A stretch of DNA of 24,635 nucleotides. Source: Chitinophagaceae bacterium (GTDB lineage: Bacteria; Bacteroidota; Bacteroidia; Chitinophagales; Chitinophagaceae). Shown in pieces: positions 7,666 through 16,228 of this stretch. The stretch covers positions 1 through 24,635 of the forward strand of contig JAEUVW010000242.1 in assembly GCA_016786525.1 (NCBI GenBank), read 5' to 3'. The position numbers and the translations under genes are program-made. How positions within the stretch are numbered: the first letter of the stretch is position 1; each line of letters begins with the position of its first letter. A model generated the notes under the pieces. It did no database searches and was not told the origin of the DNA. It saw only the letters and a list, made by a program, of their open reading frames with translations.

Positions 7666-8409
7666 ATGAAAAATTTACGAATACTTTGCCTGTGCATCAG
7701 CCTGTTCTATTCCTGCAAAAAGGATGAGGAACCTAAAGACAATTTCACCATTAACGGTATACATGATATCAGCTTTGGAAGCCAGACAAGCGATACCCTA
7801 TCTTTCTCTGTAGACTTGCTGCCGGGAGCGGTGTCGGAAATGATCGACTTGCAAATAGAAGGACTTCCCGATGATCTTAAAGCGACATTATCCAAAACTT
7901 CCGGTAAGCCAACCTTCAACAGTCTGCTGACTATTGAAAGACAGGAATCCTCGATCGGGACCCACTATGCACAATTGATCGCTATAGCTCCAAACGGGAA
8001 AAGAAAAGCCTATCCGATAAAAGTAGTGGTGCCGGCGCTAAGGGATATGCGTTTTGACGGAAATTACTATGGCATATTTGAAGCAGTAAACGACAGTGCC
8101 AATCAGGCCATTTTTATCCGTGCAGCGCAGCAAGCGAATCTCTACCTTTACCTCCCCTCCGGTTTACCCAACACCACCGGAACGTATACCTACAGGATTA
8201 CCGCTGCGTCCCCACTTGCAGGAGAAGCGCAATTAGCACTGGCGGTTGGAGAACGATACTTTACACCTGGCTATAATAACACCACTAAAATATCCCTGGA
8301 TCTGGACAGTACAGGGACCATAACCAAGGTTTATCTGCCTGATATTGAGATTTCAACAAATACTGAACCCGTCCTTTACAGGACATTAGGGATCAATTAC
8401 AGCAAATAG
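7666..8409 (+). CDS. Putative surface lipoprotein, function unknown
   Basis: This 247-residue protein begins with a lipoprotein signal peptide, MKNLRILCLCISLFYSC, with Cys17 as the lipidation site. Directly after the Cys comes KKDEE. Its K-D-E core at positions +3 to +5 matches the lipoprotein export signal X-K-(D/E)2 described for surface lipoproteins in Capnocytophaga. The rest is beta-rich, with two apparent parts. Residues 25-125 resemble an Ig-like fold (ISFGSQTSDTLSFSV, GTHYAQLIAIAP). Residues 130-245 form a compact domain of unknown family (FDGNYYGIFEAVNDSANQ, TGTYTYRITAASP). No enzyme motif is visible. It lies alone between the divergent nucleotidyltransferase operon and gpmI, with only 83 bases to the gpmI start and no terminator between, so read-through is possible. 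A TATATTCG at 7626-7633 could be a degenerate -7 element. Confidence 0.7.
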   Translation: MKNLRILCLCISLFYSCKKDEEPKDNFTINGIHDISFGSQTSDTLSFSVDLLPGAVSEMIDLQIEGLPDDLKATLSKTSGKPTFNSLLTIERQESSIGTHYAQLIAIAPNGKRKAYPIKVVVPALRDMRFDGNYYGIFEAVNDSANQAIFIRAAQQANLYLYLPSGLPNTTGTYTYRITAASPLAGEAQLALAVGERYFTPGYNNTTKISLDLDSTGTITKVYLPDIEISTNTEPVLYRTLGINYSK

Positions 8410-8478
8410 GGGTGCTTCTTAATATAGTCAGGCTTGCTTTTGTTCCGGCTGCGTCTTTTCTGAATGCCCAATCCCTGT

Positions 8479-8486
8479 TACCTTTG
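8479..8486 (+). promoter_or_regulatory. -7 promoter element (TACCTTTG) just before gpmI
   Basis: This is an exact TAnnTTTG match ending 6 bases before the ATG at 8493. By the usual spacing of this element, transcription would begin within a few bases of the start codon, giving a leaderless or nearly leaderless mRNA. No strong -33 TTTG is seen at the normal distance. Confidence 0.45.
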
Positions 8487-8492
8487 CAGCCT

Positions 8493-10019
8493 ATGTCGAA
8501 GAAAGCGATGCTCATCATTATGGATGGCTGGGGCAAAGGGATTGATCCTAAAGCAGATGCCATCACCAAAGCACATCCCGGGTTTGTCAACTCCTTGTAC
8601 ACCCGCTATCCCAACAGCCAGCTCATCACCTGTGGTGAAGCCGTAGGACTGCCCGATGGGCAGATGGGTAATTCTGAGGTCGGGCACCTGAACCTGGGAG
8701 CCGGCCGCATTGTATACCAGGAATTGCAGCGTGTTAATGTGGCGATCCGCAATGGCAGCCTGGAGCAAAATCCTACCCTGCAGAAAGCATTTGCCGAAGC
8801 AAAGCAGGGCGGCAAGACTTTGCATTTTATTGGCCTGGTGAGCGATGGTGGGGTGCATTCGCATATACGCCATCTCGAGGCTTTGTGTCAATACGCCCAA
8901 AATGCAGGCGTACCCCGCGTTGCCGTACATGCCTTTACCGATGGCCGCGACTGCGACCCTAAAAGTGGTTATGGTTTTATTGCTGAAATACAGAATTGCC
9001 TGCTGCAAACCGGCGGCCAACTGGCCAGCATCACCGGCCGGTATTACGCTATGGACCGCGACAAACGCTGGGAGCGGGTAAAAGTAGCCTACGATGCCCT
9101 GGTGCACGGTACCGGTTTCAGGACAACCAATGCCACCGAGGCCATCCATCAATCTTATGTGCATGAGGTCACCGACGAATTTATAGAACCTATTATTCTC
9201 TGTGACGAGCAGCAGCAGCCTGTGGCAACGATCAAAGACGGCGACGTGGTCATCTGCTTTAACTTCCGTACTGACCGCTGCCGCGAGATCACCGAGGTGC
9301 TCACGCAGAACCATGTACCGGACCACGGCATGCAAAAACTGAACCTCCATTACATCACCCTTACCGAGTATGACAAGACCTACCAGGCGGTAGATGTGAT
9401 CTTCCATACCGACAACCTGGAGCAGACCATGGGTGAAGTACTGGCCACTCATGGCAAAAAACAGATCCGTATTGCCGAGACGGAAAAGTACCCGCATGTG
9501 ACCTTCTTTTTCTCCGGCGGGCGCGAAACATTGTTTGATGGCGAAACCCGCATTATGCGCGACTCTCCAAAAGAAGTAGCGACCTACGATCTGAAGCCGG
9601 AAATGAGCGCCTACAAGCTGAAAGATGCTATTATTCCCGAGCTGCAGCAGCAAAGCGCCGACTTTATCTGCATGAACTTTGCCAATGCGGATATGGTGGG
9701 CCATACAGGCGTTTGGGATGCGGTGATCAAAGCCGTGCAAACAGTTGATCAATGCGTGTCCGAAATCGTACCGGTAGCACTGGAGAATGGTTATGCAGTA
9801 TTTCTGACTGCCGATCATGGCAATTCAGACCATATGATCAACGACGATGGTTCGCCCAATACACAACACTCCCTGAATCCTGTTCCCCTGTTCCTGATCA
9901 GCAGGGACTATACCGGCCCCCTAAAGGACGGCAAGCTGGGCGATATAGCCCCTACCATCCTGCACTACATGGGCATCCCGATCCCGAAAGAGATGACGGG
10001 GGATATCCTCATCGATTAA
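8493..10019 (+). CDS. gpmI: 2,3-bisphosphoglycerate-independent phosphoglycerate mutase
   Basis: This 508-residue glycolytic enzyme interconverts 3- and 2-phosphoglycerate using two Mn ions and a phosphoserine intermediate. Asp11 lies in LIIMDGWG and the catalytic Ser61 in QMGNSEVGHLNLGAGR. The substrate-binding region includes HAFTDGRDCDPKSG and FNFRTDRCREI. The C-terminal metal ligands are in FICMNFANADMVGHTG and FLTADHGNSDHM. Length is standard for the family. The frame is open upstream to a GTG at 8412, but the ATG at 8493 gives the usual N-terminus (MSKKAMLIIMDGWG) and lies right after a -7 promoter box. It is followed by a clean intrinsic terminator at 10046-10077, so it appears to be a single-gene unit, possibly with read-through from the lipoprotein gene upstream. 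Confidence 0.97.
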   Translation: MSKKAMLIIMDGWGKGIDPKADAITKAHPGFVNSLYTRYPNSQLITCGEAVGLPDGQMGNSEVGHLNLGAGRIVYQELQRVNVAIRNGSLEQNPTLQKAFAEAKQGGKTLHFIGLVSDGGVHSHIRHLEALCQYAQNAGVPRVAVHAFTDGRDCDPKSGYGFIAEIQNCLLQTGGQLASITGRYYAMDRDKRWERVKVAYDALVHGTGFRTTNATEAIHQSYVHEVTDEFIEPIILCDEQQQPVATIKDGDVVICFNFRTDRCREITEVLTQNHVPDHGMQKLNLHYITLTEYDKTYQAVDVIFHTDNLEQTMGEVLATHGKKQIRIAETEKYPHVTFFFSGGRETLFDGETRIMRDSPKEVATYDLKPEMSAYKLKDAIIPELQQQSADFICMNFANADMVGHTGVWDAVIKAVQTVDQCVSEIVPVALENGYAVFLTADHGNSDHMINDDGSPNTQHSLNPVPLFLISRDYTGPLKDGKLGDIAPTILHYMGIPIPKEMTGDILID

Positions 10020-10045
10020 GCAGACCTGGATTTTGACCTGCAATT

Positions 10046-10077
10046 GCCCTTCTATCCCTGCATAGAAGGGCTTTTTT
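10046..10077 (+). terminator. Intrinsic terminator after gpmI
   Basis: A perfect 10-bp stem, GCCCTTCTAT (10046-10055) with ATAGAAGGGC (10062-10071), has a 6-base loop and six T residues directly after. It lies 26 bases past the gpmI stop. Confidence 0.93.
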
Positions 10078-10209
10078 AATCAGGAAGTATCCGATTGATG
10101 CCGGCAGCAGCAAACGGGTAATATACAAGACAGTTACATAAAACATTCCTGCATTTACTAACAAAATGCTGCTACATTGCGTCATTATAACAGCTAAACA
10201 CCTATTCCT

Positions 10210-11781
10210 ATGCGCAAACTTTACCTTATACTAACAGTATCAACCTTTTTATCCTGTCCCCTTACTATGAGGGCCCAGGTCGCCAGCGTAATCTGGAACC
10301 GCAATTTCGGCAGCGATCAAATGGACCTGTGTAGCAAGATAACCTTGTCTGCCGACAATGGTTTTTTTATGGTCGGTAGTATACCACCGGTGCCGGATAA
10401 ACATGATATTTCCGGTCATCATGGGGCTGCCCATGACGGATGGATCATGAAAACAGATAAGGATGGTATATTACTCTGGCAGCGCTGCCTCGGAGGTACA
10501 GCCTCTGACCTGATGCATGATGTACAGGCCACCCCGGACGGCGGTTGTATCGTTGTGGGTTATGGCAAGTCTACCGACGGAGACCTGAGTGGACTTACGC
10601 CTCACTCCCTGGAAGATATTTATGTATTCAAACTATCTTCTGCCGGGGCCATTCAATGGGTAAAGTCCTTTGGCGGCTCATTGCCGGAAGAAGGAAGGTG
10701 TGTTACCGGTGCTCCTGACGGAGGCTATTTAGTAGCGGCTACAGGAAAATCCAATGATGGCGATATTTCCGGAAACCATGGCGGCGGCGATATTTTGTTG
10801 TTGAAACTTGATGTTGGCGGAAATCTGTTATGGCAGAAAAGTTTAGGCGGCAGCAATGAAGATGTGCCAGCCCGGCTTAGAAAGACAGCGGATGGCGGAT
10901 ACCTGATCTCAGGCTTTTCAAAATCCAAAGATGGTGATGTCGGTGCAAACCGCGGCGACACGGACTGGTGGCTCATGAAAATAGACGGAAGCGGTGCTAT
11001 CGTCTGGCAAAATTCGTTTGGGGGAAGCGCCTCGGACCGGGCGCTCGATATGATAGAAACCCCAGATGGCGGGTATATAGCTGTTGGTATGACGTACTCT
11101 GCAGATGGAGATATCACGTCCAGCCATGGAAGCCAGGAAGCATGGGTGATAAAACTATCAGCTGCCGGTAAAATGGAATGGCAAAGAACTTATGGCGGTA
11201 CTCTTACAGAAGAGTTCAACACAGTCGAAAACGACGGCAGCGGAGGGTACTTTATTTCCGGCACTGCCCGATCTGAGGACGGAGACGTTAATCCTCCTCC
11301 TCATGGCAATCCCGACTATTGGTTCGTGCACCTGGACAATACCGGGAATTTCATCACGCGCACTTGCCTTGGCGGTGTTGATCCTGACATGAGTGTCGGC
11401 TTCGCTCTGACCCCGGATGGAGGGATAGTAATGGGTGGCGGTGCCGGATGGGCCTCTGGCGATGTGAGCAAGAACTATGGTGCGGGCCAGGATTTCTGGC
11501 TGGTCAAATTCCAAAAACCGGTCGGTATCCCCGAGCGCTCAGGACAGAAGCCGGATATCCGCGTGTATACCATTCCCGGTGAAGCAACGTATGTACAGCT
11601 GCCGGAATCGTGCAAAAATGTGCAGCTCACTGTACTGAACATGCAGGGACAAGTGGCAGGAGCTACTATAAGTGGTACGCCCCTGTCAAAAAGAGTTTCG
11701 GTCAATGAACTGCCCGATGCGGTGTACCTGCTCCAAATGCTCATTGACGGAGAGAAATATTGTTATACAATAAGCAAATGA
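10210..11781 (+). CDS. Secreted seven-repeat beta-propeller-like protein with T9SS-type C-terminal domain
   Basis: This is a 523-residue protein with a signal peptide (residues 1-23, ending in MRAQ). From about Trp29 to residue 436 it has seven tandem repeats of 58-61 residues. The consensus runs W-Q-x-x-x-G-G, then T-P-D-G-G-Y-x-x-x-G, then S-x-D-G-D-(I/V)-S, then an HG/NHG loop, then D-x-W-(L/I/V)-x-K-L-D-x-x-G. Blades begin near residues 29, 90, 150, 208, 266, 324 and 382. Seven such units suggest a closed seven-bladed propeller. Residues 445-523 look like a T9SS type A sorting domain (VQLTVLNMQGQV, LPDAVYLLQMLIDGEKYCYTISK), although the usual YPNP start is degenerate. So it is probably exported to the cell surface or medium. 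Ligand and function are unknown. It stands alone between gpmI and the dNK operon. Confidence 0.75.
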   Translation: MRKLYLILTVSTFLSCPLTMRAQVASVIWNRNFGSDQMDLCSKITLSADNGFFMVGSIPPVPDKHDISGHHGAAHDGWIMKTDKDGILLWQRCLGGTASDLMHDVQATPDGGCIVVGYGKSTDGDLSGLTPHSLEDIYVFKLSSAGAIQWVKSFGGSLPEEGRCVTGAPDGGYLVAATGKSNDGDISGNHGGGDILLLKLDVGGNLLWQKSLGGSNEDVPARLRKTADGGYLISGFSKSKDGDVGANRGDTDWWLMKIDGSGAIVWQNSFGGSASDRALDMIETPDGGYIAVGMTYSADGDITSSHGSQEAWVIKLSAAGKMEWQRTYGGTLTEEFNTVENDGSGGYFISGTARSEDGDVNPPPHGNPDYWFVHLDNTGNFITRTCLGGVDPDMSVGFALTPDGGIVMGGGAGWASGDVSKNYGAGQDFWLVKFQKPVGIPERSGQKPDIRVYTIPGEATYVQLPESCKNVQLTVLNMQGQVAGATISGTPLSKRVSVNELPDAVYLLQMLIDGEKYCYTISK

Positions 11782-11789
11782 TCATAAGG

Positions 11790-11816
11790 CCCATAAGGCT
11801 TTAAAAACCTTATGGG
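11790..11816 (+). terminator. Hairpin after the propeller gene, without a T run (weak terminator)
   Basis: The arms CCCATAAGG (11790-11798) and CCTTATGGG (11808-11816) pair perfectly over 9 bp, and the hairpin starts 8 bases after the stop at 11781. No T tract follows, so it may stabilise the mRNA 3' end rather than terminate. Confidence 0.45.
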
Positions 11817-11908
11817 TCTACCATAAAGGTCCTTGGTTTCCTGCTGTAGAATCCTTTGTCCCTTGTCGCAAACAGTCTATCCCCGTCAGGCATATTGGCC
11901 GGAGGCTG

Positions 11909-11946
11909 CAAAAGACCGGCTTTCCCCTTCCGGTCTTTTGTTTTTT
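11909..11946 (+). terminator. Strong intrinsic terminator upstream of the deoxynucleoside kinase gene
   Basis: A perfect 11-bp stem, CAAAAGACCGG (11909-11919) with CCGGTCTTTTG (11930-11940), is followed by six T residues. It is 128 bases past the propeller gene stop. It could be that gene's true terminator after a long 3' UTR, or the end of a small RNA starting in 11817-11900. Confidence 0.85.
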
Positions 11947-12023
11947 CATGAAAAAAACAGGAAAAAGCCCGTGCCGATGCGCCCGAATTTGTCTATTTTG
12001 CAGGCTCATTTTCTTCATCACTT

Positions 12024-12659
12024 ATGCCTCAAAAAACGACCCCCAAACACATTGCTGTTGCAGGCAATATCGGCGCGGGTAAGACCACGCTTACGGAAAT
12101 GCTCGCAAAACACTATAATTGGGAACCGTATTTTGAAGACGTAGAGCACAACCCTTACCTGTCCGACTTTTACGAAGACATGCCCCGCTGGTCATTTAAC
12201 CTGCAGATGTACTTCCTGAACAGCCGCATCCGCCAGCAACTGGCCATTACGGCCTGCGAAAAAACAGTGATCCAGGACCGGACCATCTATGAAGATGCAG
12301 CCATTTTTGCCCCTAACCTGTATGAAATGGGACTGATGGCCGGCCGGGATTTTGAAAACTACCAGTCTTTCTTCAGCAACCTGAAGCAACTGATCAACCC
12401 GCCCGACCTGCTGATCTACCTGAAAGCTTCGGTACCCAAACTGGTGGACCAGATCCAGAAACGCGGCCGCGAATACGAGGAAAATATCCGCCTCGATTAC
12501 CTGAAACGCCTGAATGAGTTTTACAACAAATGGATCGACAATTATAAAGACGGTCCTTTGCTGGTGATAGACCTGGACAAACTGGACTTTGAAGAAAATA
12601 AAGACGATTTTGCCGATGTCGTGCACCGTATCAACACCCACATCAATGGTTTGTTTTAA
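12024..12659 (+). CDS. Deoxynucleoside kinase (dNK family)
   Basis: This 211-residue enzyme phosphorylates deoxynucleosides with ATP in nucleotide salvage. The P-loop GNIGAGKT is at residues 14-21, a substrate-contacting EDVEHNPYL region at 38-46, and the DRTIYED motif (equivalent to DRS/ERS) at 85-91. An Arg-rich LID segment (KRGREYEE) lies near 150. The length fits bacterial dGK/dAK-type kinases. Substrate preference cannot be told by eye. It is the first gene of a plus-strand operon, with the DUF5686 protein starting 7 bases after its stop. The upstream TATTTTGC (11994-12001) is only a weak promoter match. Confidence 0.9.
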   Translation: MPQKTTPKHIAVAGNIGAGKTTLTEMLAKHYNWEPYFEDVEHNPYLSDFYEDMPRWSFNLQMYFLNSRIRQQLAITACEKTVIQDRTIYEDAAIFAPNLYEMGLMAGRDFENYQSFFSNLKQLINPPDLLIYLKASVPKLVDQIQKRGREYEENIRLDYLKRLNEFYNKWIDNYKDGPLLVIDLDKLDFEENKDDFADVVHRINTHINGLF

Positions 12660-12666
12660 AAGCAGC

Positions 12667-15210
12667 ATGTTTATGCGTCGCAGCACTGGCCTGTTGCTTG
12701 TTTTATTATCACTTTTCCATTCAGCCAAAGCAGCTAAAGTTAGCGGGCGTATTGTAGACGAAGACGGCATTGCTCTGGCCTTTGCAAGCGTGGTCGTCAA
12801 AGGCACCACTATGGGCACCAGTGCCAATGCAGAGGGGTATTATGCCCTGAATTTACCGTCGGGTAATTATACCCTGCAGGCACAGTATATCGGCTACAAA
12901 CAAACGCTGTTTGAACTGGTACTGGGTGCAGTGAACGTGCAGCATGATTTTGTACTGAAAGCCCAGGGGTATGAACTGAAGGATGTCGTGATCCGCTCCG
13001 GGGGGGAAGACCCGGCCTACCGCATCATCCGGAATGCGATCAAAAAAAGAAGTTTTCACAACACGCAGATGCAGTCGTTCCAGACCAGTATCTACCTGAA
13101 AGGGGTGTTCCGCAACCGGAGTAACCTGCCGGACAGGGTGATGGGCATGAAGATAAAAGAGGAAGATAAAAAAGAAATGAGCTCAGGCATGGGCCTGGAT
13201 TCAGGCAAAGGTGTATTGTACCTCTGTGAGCAAGTGGCCGACTACTATACTTCCGGTAAAAAGGAGCGACTGATCATCCGCTCGGTAAAAGAAAGCGGAA
13301 ATCCGAACGGAGTAGGCATGGGCCGCGTGCCGCCTGTGATCAATTTTTACGAAAACAATGTCAACATACTGGCAGGAGCGGACGCTACTTATGTTTCCCC
13401 GATCAGCAACTCAGCGTTGAATGCTTATACCTTCAAACTGATTGGTGAATTTGAAGAAAACGGGCAGCGGATCTATAAGATCAAAGTGACCCCCAAACGC
13501 AATTACGAGCGCAGCCTGCTGGGCGATATCTACATTGCCGATGAAGACTGGACCATACACAGCGTGCGTCTGCTGGCTTCCAAAAAGCAAGGCCTGGATA
13601 TCCTGGACACGGTAAAGATAGAACAACAATATGTGCCGGTCGCCAGGGACTTGTGGGTCATCAAAAGCCAGGTATTCTACCCTACGATCAAACTGCTGGG
13701 CTTTGACTTTTCCGGCAACTATGTGACCGTTTACGATAACCAGAAAGTGAACCAAGCCATACCGGACAGCATCTTTAACCGTAAGGTGACCGTAAGCTAC
13801 CAGCGGGAAGCGACCAAAAGGGACAGCGCGTACTGGCAGGCTCTGCGCCCCATGAAACTGGAAGCTGACGAATTGCGGAACTACGGCTACAGGGATAGCG
13901 TGTACACCGTTAGTAATGATCCGTCGCGCAGGGATTCGCTGCGTAAGCGGGACAACCGCGTTTCCGTCGGTGATGTGCTGTGGGGCGGTATGAACTTTAA
14001 TGGTAAAGGATACAAATCAAGCCTGAAAATCAGTGCCGTGCTGTTTGATGTGAACTTTAATACAGTGGAAGGCCTGAACTATGCCCCGGAACTGGCTTTT
14101 TCGCGCAAACTGGGCAGCGGTAAAGTGCTGGATGCTGACGCCGGCCTGCGCTACGGCTTTTCGAACACTCATTTTAACGGCAAAGCTTTGCTGAGCTACA
14201 CGCAGTTCGATCCGAGGCTGGAAGCCCGCCGCTGGTCTGTTGCTGCAACGGGCGGGAAGTATATCAGCCAGTTCAACAATGCACAACCGGTACCCGAGCT
14301 GCTGAACACGTATTCTTCGCTGGTACAGCAACGCAATTATTTCAAGATCTATGAACGCTGGATAGCGGGCCTGCAATTCAGGAAAGCGCATGGTAACGGC
14401 TTGTCCTGGAATGTGGGCATACACTATGAACAGCGCCTGCCGCTGAGCAACAGCACCGATTTTTCTTTTGTACGCAAGGAGGATATCAGGCCTTATACCG
14501 AAAACCTGCCTGATGCGTTCAGTGCCACACCGATGACGCAGCACAGCGCTGTTATTGCCAGGGCCGCCGTAACCTTCCAGCCGGGCGTCCGCTATACGGA
14601 ATACCCGGATAAAAAAGTGATGCACAACGGCAAATTGCCGGTCTTTTCACTGCGGTACCAGAAAGGCATCCCGAATTTGCTGAACAGCATTACAGACTAT
14701 GATAAATGGGAATTCCAGGTCGGCGACCATGTGAGCCTGCGCCGGCTGGGCAGTTTTGAATTCAGCGTCCTGGCCGGGGGCTTCCTAAACACCAACAATG
14801 TCCAGATCCCGGACCGCAAGCACCTGCTGGGCAACCAGTACACCCTGGCCGGCCCATACCTGCAATCCTTCCAGCTGGCGCCTTACTACCTGTACAGTAA
14901 CACGGAGAAACTATACGGGGAACTACACCTGGAATACTACCTGAAAGGGTTGCTGACGAACAAATTGCCCTTATTCCGGCAGGCGCACTGGTACTTTGTG
15001 CTGGGCACCAATACTTTCTATACCGCCAACAAAAACTATTACACAGAAGCCTTTATCGGGCTGGACAATTTCGGGTTCAGCGTCTTCCGGGTGCTGCGCT
15101 TCGACTATATCCGCGGTTGGGATAACCTGAAACAAAACTATGCCGGTTTCCGCCTGGGTGTGAAACTCGGCGCTACCTACCTGAGTAAAAACAACGATAT
15201 TTTTGAATAA
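12667..15210 (+). CDS. DUF5686 family protein with N-terminal carboxypeptidase regulatory-like domain
   Basis: This is an 847-residue envelope protein with a signal peptide (LLLVLLSLFHSAKA). A carboxypeptidase regulatory-like beta domain follows (VSGRIVDEDGIALAFASVVV, GYYALNLPSGNYTL, about residues 25-110), then the DUF5686 hallmark GGEDPAYRIIRNAIKKR near 120. The remaining 700 residues are rich in alternating aromatic/polar strands. They end in a region (FYTANKNYYTEAFIGLDNFGFSVFRVLRFDYIRGW) that looks like outer-membrane beta-barrel strands. The C-terminal part probably sits in the outer membrane; transport or structural function is unknown. The ATG at 12667 is used because it follows the dNK stop directly and yields the signal peptide. 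ATGs at 12646 and 12673 are alternatives. It lies in a tight operon between dNK and tsaD. Confidence 0.82.
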   Translation: MFMRRSTGLLLVLLSLFHSAKAAKVSGRIVDEDGIALAFASVVVKGTTMGTSANAEGYYALNLPSGNYTLQAQYIGYKQTLFELVLGAVNVQHDFVLKAQGYELKDVVIRSGGEDPAYRIIRNAIKKRSFHNTQMQSFQTSIYLKGVFRNRSNLPDRVMGMKIKEEDKKEMSSGMGLDSGKGVLYLCEQVADYYTSGKKERLIIRSVKESGNPNGVGMGRVPPVINFYENNVNILAGADATYVSPISNSALNAYTFKLIGEFEENGQRIYKIKVTPKRNYERSLLGDIYIADEDWTIHSVRLLASKKQGLDILDTVKIEQQYVPVARDLWVIKSQVFYPTIKLLGFDFSGNYVTVYDNQKVNQAIPDSIFNRKVTVSYQREATKRDSAYWQALRPMKLEADELRNYGYRDSVYTVSNDPSRRDSLRKRDNRVSVGDVLWGGMNFNGKGYKSSLKISAVLFDVNFNTVEGLNYAPELAFSRKLGSGKVLDADAGLRYGFSNTHFNGKALLSYTQFDPRLEARRWSVAATGGKYISQFNNAQPVPELLNTYSSLVQQRNYFKIYERWIAGLQFRKAHGNGLSWNVGIHYEQRLPLSNSTDFSFVRKEDIRPYTENLPDAFSATPMTQHSAVIARAAVTFQPGVRYTEYPDKKVMHNGKLPVFSLRYQKGIPNLLNSITDYDKWEFQVGDHVSLRRLGSFEFSVLAGGFLNTNNVQIPDRKHLLGNQYTLAGPYLQSFQLAPYYLYSNTEKLYGELHLEYYLKGLLTNKLPLFRQAHWYFVLGTNTFYTANKNYYTEAFIGLDNFGFSVFRVLRFDYIRGWDNLKQNYAGFRLGVKLGATYLSKNNDIFE

Positions 15211-15217
15211 GGATACC

Positions 15218-16228
15218 ATGATCAACATACTGGCCATAGAAAGCTCCTGCGATGATACCAGTGCCGCAGTCATCTCCGACGGGCGGGTACTCAGCAATGT
15301 TATCGCCACGCAGCAGGTGCACGAACAGTATGGAGGCGTAGTGCCGGAGATGGCTTCACGTGCGCATATCAGCAACATCATTCCCGTGGTGGATCTTGCA
15401 CTGCGCCAGGCCGCCGTACCGGCCGATGCATTGACTGCCGTAGCCTTTACCCAGTCGCCCGGGCTCATCGGTTCGCTGTTGGTGGGTGCAGGCTTTGCAA
15501 AGGCTTTTGCGCAAGCCCGGAACCTGCCCCTGGTGGCAGTCCACCATATGCAGGCCCATGTAATGGCCCACTTTATCGATGACCCCAAACCGGAATTTCC
15601 TTTCCTGTGCCTGACCGTATCGGGCGGGCATACCCAGCTGGTACTTTGCAAGGCCCAGCTGGATATGGCCGTAATCGGCGAAACCATTGATGATGCCGCA
15701 GGAGAAGCCTTTGACAAGACGGCCAAGATGCTGGGCCTGCCTTATCCCGGCGGCCCGCTGATCGACCAGTATGCTGCCCAGGGCGATCCCCTGAAGTATA
15801 CTTTTCCCTCGGCACCTATGCCAGGATACCAGTTCAGTTTCAGCGGCCTGAAAACCGCCATCTTATATTTCCTGCAAAAGCAGCAGAAAGACAACCCGGA
15901 CTTTATCGCCCAAAACCTGGCCGACATCTGTGCCTCGGTGCAGTATACGATCATCAAAATCCTGATGCAGAAACTGCAAAAAGCAGCAAAGGACCTGGAC
16001 GTCAGCAATGTCGGCATTGCCGGTGGTGTATCGGCAAACAGCGGTTTGCGGGCAGCGATGCTCCGGGCAGGCGAAGCAAATGGCTGGAAGGTCTTTATCC
16101 CGGCCTTTGAATATTGTACAGACAATGCAGCTATGATCGCCATCACGGCTCATTATAAATTCCTGGCCGGGCAAGTGGCCGACCTGCATACTACTCCCTC
16201 GGCAAGAGCAAACTGGCAACATGGGTAA
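15218..16228 (+). CDS. tsaD: tRNA N6-threonylcarbamoyladenosine synthase subunit TsaD
   Basis: This 336-residue ASKHA-fold enzyme transfers the threonylcarbamoyl group to A37 of ANN-decoding tRNAs, acting with TsaB and TsaE. The N-terminus is MINILAIESSCDDTSAAV. The metal-binding histidines are in AVHHMQAHVMAH (His110 and His114). The nucleotide-binding motifs SGGHTQL and GGVSANSGLR and the metal ligand Asp302 in CTDNAAM are all present. The ATG at 15218, 7 bases after the DUF5686 stop, gives the standard start; an in-frame ATG at 15203 would overlap the upstream gene. The stop overlaps the trmN6 start by 8 bases (ATGGGTAA), which joins two tRNA A37-modifying enzymes. Confidence 0.97.
   Translation: MINILAIESSCDDTSAAVISDGRVLSNVIATQQVHEQYGGVVPEMASRAHISNIIPVVDLALRQAAVPADALTAVAFTQSPGLIGSLLVGAGFAKAFAQARNLPLVAVHHMQAHVMAHFIDDPKPEFPFLCLTVSGGHTQLVLCKAQLDMAVIGETIDDAAGEAFDKTAKMLGLPYPGGPLIDQYAAQGDPLKYTFPSAPMPGYQFSFSGLKTAILYFLQKQQKDNPDFIAQNLADICASVQYTIIKILMQKLQKAAKDLDVSNVGIAGGVSANSGLRAAMLRAGEANGWKVFIPAFEYCTDNAAMIAITAHYKFLAGQVADLHTTPSARANWQHG

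Noticed and set aside
8412..8492. 27-residue N-terminal extension of GpmI from a GTG
   Set aside because: The family starts at MSKKAMLIIMDGWG, and a promoter -7 box lies just before the ATG at 8493, inside the extension.
8478..9818. 446-codon open frame on the minus strand opposite gpmI
   Set aside because: It lies entirely antisense to a well-supported glycolytic gene, has no recognisable motif, and is explained by codon bias of gpmI.
14017..14625. 202-codon minus-strand frame opposite the DUF5686 gene, with similar long shadows elsewhere in 12192-15726
   Set aside because: They are antisense to well-supported genes and contain no recognisable domains.
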